A stretch of DNA of 9,060 nt from a bacterium UBA3734 (GTDB lineage Bacteria; Bacteroidota; Bacteroidia; Bacteroidales; Bacteroidaceae). Below the pieces are notes generated by a model, which saw only the letters and a list, made by a program, of their open reading frames with translations, did no database searches and was not told the origin of the DNA. The position numbers and the translations under genes are program-made. Shown here in pieces: positions 6,768 to 9,060 of this stretch (position 1 is its first letter; each line of letters begins with the position of its first letter). The stretch lies in contig DFHC01000174.1 in assembly GCA_002372575.1 (NCBI GenBank), forward strand, positions 267 through 9,326. Reading direction: 5' to 3'.

Positions 6768-6913
6768 GCCTCCCCCGACCCCTCCAAAGGGAGGGGAGAG
6801 AAGTTTACGATTTATTTATAATTTACAATTTGACAATTTACTATTTACAATTGATTTTACAATTTCTCCATTTCCTTACCCCTTCCCTTTTGGGGAGGGG
6901 TTAGGGGAGAGGC
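6768..6913. repeat. 146-bp composite palindromic repeat element (MITE-like) between pyrH and birA, overlapping the birA 3' end
   Basis: The two ends are imperfect inverted copies of about 35-40 bp, both beginning GCCTC (left at 6768; right, read on the minus strand, from 6913). Each end also folds on itself: left CCCCTCC-aaag-GGAGGGG (6779-6796), and right a 9-bp stem with loop TTTT (6879-6900, one G-U pair). The middle is AT-rich, with four ACAATT motifs (6825, 6833, 6847 and 6859) in TTTACAATT-like context. G/C-rich CCCCTCC...GGAGGGG units of this kind are, as I recall, dispersed in intergenic regions of Bacteroidota genomes. No transposase is encoded, so if mobile it would depend on another element. 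No clean target-site duplication is visible. The right half is translated as the tail of BirA. Confidence 0.7.
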
Positions 6914-7663
6914 TCTCACGAACGCCACTTCCTTAAACGCATACGCAAGTGCCTTCCCGTCGGCCTTTTTGAGCAGCAGACTGCCGTTTTGCCCCACCTC
7001 CAGAATCTCCGCCATGAACTCGCCGTTGCTGTCGCGAAAGGGATGCTGTTGGCCGTCGCGACGGTAGAGTAGGGCGTTGTAGCGCATCCGCGTGAAATCC
7101 GTCATGCACGAGCATATTTTCAAGTGTCCGACGATGCTTCGCAGCACGGCCTCGCGGTCGATTTCGCGACCGAGAATCTGCCGCATCGACACGGGTGTCG
7201 GGTCGGTTTGAGCGTCGTAGTTGGCAGCCAGCGGAAAGCGAAAATCCGTCTGGTTCACGTTCAGTCCGATGCCGACGATGCTGTCGCGGATGACGTTGCC
7301 CGAAAGGCGATTTTCGATGAGCATTCCGCAGAGCTTGCGGTCGCGCCAGTAGATGTCGTTCGGCCATTTCACGCGCGTGTCGCCAATGCCGAAGTCGCGC
7401 AGTGCGTCGCAGATGGCCAAGGCGGTGGCCATCGAAATCTGGAACTGCTCGTTGGCCGCGATGTCGCTGGGATGGATGAGCACCGAGAAAAGCAGGTTCT
7501 TCCCGCGTTCCGACTCCCACGAATTGCCTCCGCAGCCCTGTCCGTTGGTTTGGAATTCCGCCGTGCAGATGCTCACGGTTTCATCGCCTGTCGGCACGTA
7601 GTCGCGCAGCCATCGGTTGGTCGAGTCCACCTCGTCGAGTCGTATCACTTTCGCCTCCATCAT
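6857..7663 (-). CDS. birA: Biotin--[acetyl-CoA-carboxylase] ligase, monofunctional, with a repeat-derived C-terminal tail
   Basis: It joins biotin to the lysine of carboxylase carrier domains through a biotinyl-AMP intermediate, in the cytoplasm. The 268-residue protein begins directly with the catalytic domain (VDSTN at 12-16), so it lacks the N-terminal repressor helix-turn-helix. Motifs: DSTN (13-16), the adenylate loop GQGCGGNSW (41-49), KWPNDIY (99-105), CGMLIEN (112-118) and GIGLNVN (131-137), then the small C-terminal SH3-like domain (about 212-250). The adenylate loop is unusual: the family GRGRRG pattern has Gln42 and Cys44 in place of its first two arginines. Residues 251-268 (from ASPLTPPQKG) and the stop are encoded by the repeat element and are probably not part of the native enzyme. 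Two ATGs in a row (7663, 7660) are possible starts; AAGGAG at 7675-7670 fits either. yraN ends 21 bp upstream, so the two are likely one operon. Confidence 0.93.
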   Translation of the reverse strand: MMEAKVIRLDEVDSTNRWLRDYVPTGDETVSICTAEFQTNGQGCGGNSWESERGKNLLFSVLIHPSDIAANEQFQISMATALAICDALRDFGIGDTRVKWPNDIYWRDRKLCGMLIENRLSGNVIRDSIVGIGLNVNQTDFRFPLAANYDAQTDPTPVSMRQILGREIDREAVLRSIVGHLKICSCMTDFTRMRYNALLYRRDGQQHPFRDSNGEFMAEILEVGQNGSLLLKKADGKALAYAFKEVAFVRASPLTPPQKGRGKEMEKL

Positions 7664-7669
7664 CTCAAT

Positions 7670-7675
7670 CTCCTT
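7670..7675 (-). promoter_or_regulatory. Shine-Dalgarno sequence of birA
   Basis: On the minus strand the 21-bp yraN-birA gap contains AAGGAG 6 nt before the first ATG and 9 nt before the second, with another AAGGAG a turn further upstream. Clear Shine-Dalgarno sites are uncommon in Bacteroidota, where A-rich leaders usually serve. Confidence 0.6.
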
Positions 7676-7684
7676 ACTCCTTTC

Positions 7685-8068
7685 TCAATACACCAACATC
7701 GGATTAAACGCATCCTCCCAATGCTCGACGATGGGCGGTTCACTGCCGTTTTCGCTCCCCACCACCGTGACGATGTCGAAGCGCAGCTCTCGGCTGATTC
7801 TGTTCAGTTTCACGTAGGCATTCGCCGCCAGCCCGATGTTCCGGATTTTCTCGCGATTAACCGCTTCTTCGGGGCGGAATATATAGTTTGGCGTGCGCGT
7901 CTTCACCTCCACGAACACCAGCGTGCGCATCTCCTCGTCGAGCGCAATGATGTCGATGTCGCGGTGTCCGCATCGCCAGTTCGTCTCGCAAATGGTGTAG
8001 CCCTTCTTTCGCAGGTAGTCAGTGGCTGTCTGCTCACCCCATCTGCCCGTGTCGTTGTGTTGTGCCAT
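7685..8068 (-). CDS. yraN: YraN family protein (UPF0102), predicted PD-(D/E)XK endonuclease fold
   Basis: A 127-residue protein of the usual family length (about 115-130). It shows the family motifs in order: GxxGE (Gly8, Gly11, Glu12), then GYTICETNWRC (23-33), RDIDIIA (36-42, where Asp39 matches the conserved acidic residue), LVFVEVKTR (50-58, the E-V-K core of PD-(D/E)XK nucleases at 54-56), and RFDIVTV (96-102). The fold resembles Holliday-junction resolvases and restriction endonucleases. The cellular role of YraN is not established, although the candidate active-site residues are intact here. It is the first gene of the leftward yraN-birA run and has its own probable promoter at 8095-8123, divergent from the membrane-protein operon. 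Confidence 0.93.
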   Translation of the reverse strand: MAQHNDTGRWGEQTATDYLRKKGYTICETNWRCGHRDIDIIALDEEMRTLVFVEVKTRTPNYIFRPEEAVNREKIRNIGLAANAYVKLNRISRELRFDIVTVVGSENGSEPPIVEHWEDAFNPMLVY

Positions 8069-8094
8069 GACTTGTTTTCGCTTTGATTTGGCTA

Positions 8095-8123
8095 CAAAAT
8101 TACAATTTTTTCGGCGAAAACAA
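8095..8123 (-). promoter_or_regulatory. Probable promoter of the yraN-birA run
   Basis: On the minus strand, TAATTTTG at 8102-8095 matches the -7 element TAnnTTTG. An ATTG (the TTG at 8123-8121) lies 18 bp upstream, a relaxed -33 element. The leader would be about 20 nt. The -33 region falls inside the palindrome at 8116-8132. Confidence 0.6.
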
Positions 8124-8145
8124 TATGTTTTCCACTTCGAAAGTG
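8116..8145. promoter_or_regulatory. Two abutting palindromes in the divergent promoter region
   Basis: GAAAACA-ata-TGTTTTC (8116-8132) is a perfect 7+3+7 inverted repeat. Directly next to it CACTT-cga-AAGTG (8133-8145) is a perfect 5+3+5 inverted repeat. The first covers the probable -33 element of the yraN promoter. These are candidate protein-binding sites; they lack the following T-run needed to be a terminator. The binding factor is unknown. Confidence 0.5.
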
Positions 8146-8184
8146 TTAAAAAATATTATAAACGAAAACTTTTTTACGAAATAA

Positions 8185-8216
8185 TTTGGTTTATATTATA
8201 AACTTATTTATCTTTG
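8185..8216 (+). promoter_or_regulatory. Promoter of the membrane-protein/regulator operon, with a palindromic operator in its spacer
   Basis: TTTG at 8185-8188, 20 bp of spacer and TATCTTTG at 8209-8216 form a full Bacteroidetes promoter. The spacer contains a perfect palindrome GTTTATA-t-TATAAAC (8189-8203), which begins at the base after the -33 element. Its right half with flank, ATATTATAAAC (8193-8203), also occurs as an exact direct repeat 40 bp upstream (8153-8163). Binding here would block polymerase, so repression is the natural reading. Start of transcription is expected near 8223. Confidence 0.75.
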
Positions 8217-8224
8217 CAGCATAA

Positions 8225-8243
8225 TTCTTCACTTCGTGGAGAA
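8225..8243 (+). other. Hairpin at the predicted 5' end of the operon transcript
   Basis: TTCTTCAC (8225-8232) pairs with GTGGAGAA (8236-8243) over 8 bp, including one G-U pair, closing a TTC loop. It would sit within a few nucleotides of the mRNA 5' end in a leader of about 120 nt. A 5' stem-loop of this kind may protect the mRNA. It lacks a T-run and is not a terminator. Confidence 0.4.
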
Positions 8244-8346
8244 AATTAGCTGGCTAAGTGCCATTTTCTAAGCCTTCTGCAGGGGCGAGGGGATGGCTGA
8301 AGAGAGTAAAAAACAATTCAGTAACCTTTCAAAACAGACAAAAACA

Positions 8347-8973
8347 ATGGAAGAAAACAAAAATTTGACTGCTGAGCGCAGTCTGGAGATTATTCGTGAA
8401 TCAATCGAGCGCAGCCAGCGCACGATAACTCGAAATTCGGCTCTGCCTATGATTTGGTGGGGCGTGTGTGTAGTCGCCTTCTCGTTTATCATTGCCTATT
8501 TGTGGGCCAATCACGGCGGACCAGTATGGAATGTTCTGTGGTTTGTCATGTGGATTATCGGCTGGGCAGGTGATTGGCTAATCGCTAAACGGAACGAAAC
8601 GGTGCCATCGACGTTCGTCGGCAAGACCATCGGCCATGTTTGGGCGACATTCGGTATTTTCTGCGGAGGACTCGGCCTCTTGTTTAGCTTCATAGGCAGC
8701 GGTGTCCTGCCCTTGGAGTTGATTATGCCAAAAGTGTACGCTTTCGGCTGTATTACAAGCATTATCAGCCTGTGTTTCGGAATCGCCACGACCATTACGG
8801 GCCTCATCATCCGCAACCGCGTCATTCAGATTTGCGGTTTCATCGCAGGTTTGGGCGGTTTCTTCGGTGCCCTGCATTTCCCTGACCATCGGCAACTTTT
8901 CGTGATGGCTGCTGTGGCAATCGTCGGACTCATCGTTCCTGGGATTATTGTTCGCACACAGAATCAAAAATAA
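8347..8973 (+). CDS. Conserved membrane protein with six predicted transmembrane helices
   Basis: A 208-residue protein if it starts at ATG 8347 (MEENKNLTAERSLEIIRESI), preceded by the A-rich leader usual for the phylum. An in-frame ATG at 8293 would add 18 polar residues; I favour 8347 because similar Prevotella proteins I recall begin at this MEEN segment. After a charged cytoplasmic N-terminal helix (about 1-30, ERSLEIIRESIERSQRTI), hydrophobic segments occur near 35-52, 58-78, 96-115, 125-150, 153-172 and 180-200. There is no catalytic motif and no known domain that I recognise; its function is unknown. It is followed directly by a winged-helix regulator gene, a pairing in which the regulator commonly controls the membrane protein. 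The promoter at 8185-8216 with a palindrome in its spacer fits that. Confidence 0.8.
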   Translation: MEENKNLTAERSLEIIRESIERSQRTITRNSALPMIWWGVCVVAFSFIIAYLWANHGGPVWNVLWFVMWIIGWAGDWLIAKRNETVPSTFVGKTIGHVWATFGIFCGGLGLLFSFIGSGVLPLELIMPKVYAFGCITSIISLCFGIATTITGLIIRNRVIQICGFIAGLGGFFGALHFPDHRQLFVMAAVAIVGLIVPGIIVRTQNQK

Positions 8974-8978
8974 GGAGG
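8972..8978 (+). promoter_or_regulatory. Strong Shine-Dalgarno of the winged-helix gene, overlapping the stop codon of the membrane-protein gene
   Basis: AAGGAGG (8972-8978) begins inside the TAA stop (8971-8973) and lies 8 nt before the ATG at 8987. A nearer ATG at 8979 is out of frame and closes after seven codons. The overlap suggests translational coupling between the two genes. Confidence 0.7.
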
Positions 8979-8986
8979 ATGGCGTT

Positions 8987-9060
8987 ATGTTCCCGAATTT
9001 AGACCCCCTGCTGCACTCCGAGCTGCGACTGGCCGTCATGTCGCTGCTCATCAGTGCCGA
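8987..9060 (+). CDS. Winged-helix DNA-binding regulator, N-terminal part (cut by the window end)
   Basis: Only the first 24 full codons are present. They read MFPNLDPLLHSELRLAVMSL and then LISA, which is the characteristic opening of a small (about 95-100 residue) Bacteroidota family of winged-helix regulators. The LDPLLHS-LRL-IMSLL motif forms the first helix of a MarR/ArsR-like winged-helix domain. Such proteins bind DNA as dimers and are often encoded beside the membrane protein they control. Here it lies 13 bp behind the six-helix membrane protein, with a strong Shine-Dalgarno. It is a good candidate for the factor that binds the palindrome at 8189-8203, but that is inference. Confidence 0.75.
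   Translation, partial: MFPNLDPLLHSELRLAVMSLLISA

Noticed and set aside
6044..6904. Open frame of 286 codons opposite pyrH and the repeat element
   Set aside because: It is opposite an unmistakable UMP kinase. The product is His/Ala/Gly-rich with no domain, and its end falls in the repeat element.
7124..8086. Open frame of 320 codons opposite birA and yraN
   Set aside because: It spans two motif-complete genes and their gap on the other strand, so it is a shadow.
8979..9002. ATG at 8979 as start of the last gene
   Set aside because: This frame ends after seven codons, while the ATG at 8987 opens the recognisable winged-helix protein.

Overview
The window looks like a chromosomal piece of a Bacteroidota genome, most likely Prevotella or a close relative. 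The signs are: A-rich ribosome-binding regions with few Shine-Dalgarno sequences; promoter elements of the Bacteroidetes type (TTTG, about 20 bp, TAnnTTTG) in at least two intergenic regions; a PorT-type outer-membrane barrel; a Bacteroidetes-style TonB-receptor-like barrel ending in an Asn-rich ...GIL tail; and a YraN-BirA-PyrH gene order with family sequences close to those I know from Prevotella. This assignment rests on recognition, not on a search.

Left part (1-2119): the 3' end of a PstS-like substrate-binding protein, followed on the same strand by a secreted 475-residue tetratricopeptide-repeat protein. A bidirectional terminator separates it from a convergent small gene, missed by long-ORF calling, for a 55-residue 2[4Fe-4S] ferredoxin (1952-2119, minus). 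Middle (2120-3166): an AT-rich and then pyrimidine-rich intergenic stretch with 11-bp tandem repeats, followed by a PorT-like outer-membrane protein on the plus strand.

From 3190 to 8068 everything lies on the minus strand. In transcription order it is yraN, birA, a 146-bp palindromic repeat element, pyrH, a membrane-anchored winged-helix regulator, then a TonB-receptor-like outer-membrane barrel. The repeat element has supplied the last 18 codons and the stop codon of birA. The barrel gene has its own well-formed promoter. Directly upstream of it are three TGTC half-sites exactly 11 bp apart, as expected for an OmpR/PhoB-type winged helix. The adjacent membrane-anchored regulator is the obvious candidate to bind them.

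Right part (8069-9060): a divergent promoter region with three palindromes, one of them filling the spacer between the -33 and -7 elements of the rightward promoter. That promoter drives a six-helix membrane protein and, immediately behind it with a strong Shine-Dalgarno overlapping the stop codon, the start of a winged-helix regulator cut by the window end. This looks like an autoregulated membrane protein/repressor operon.

Most genes are ordinary housekeeping or envelope genes. No phage, CRISPR, transposase or defence gene was seen. The least ordinary parts are the regulator-operator-barrel module (5190-6014 region), the repeat element that rewrote the birA C-terminus, and the palindrome-loaded divergent promoter at 8095-8216.
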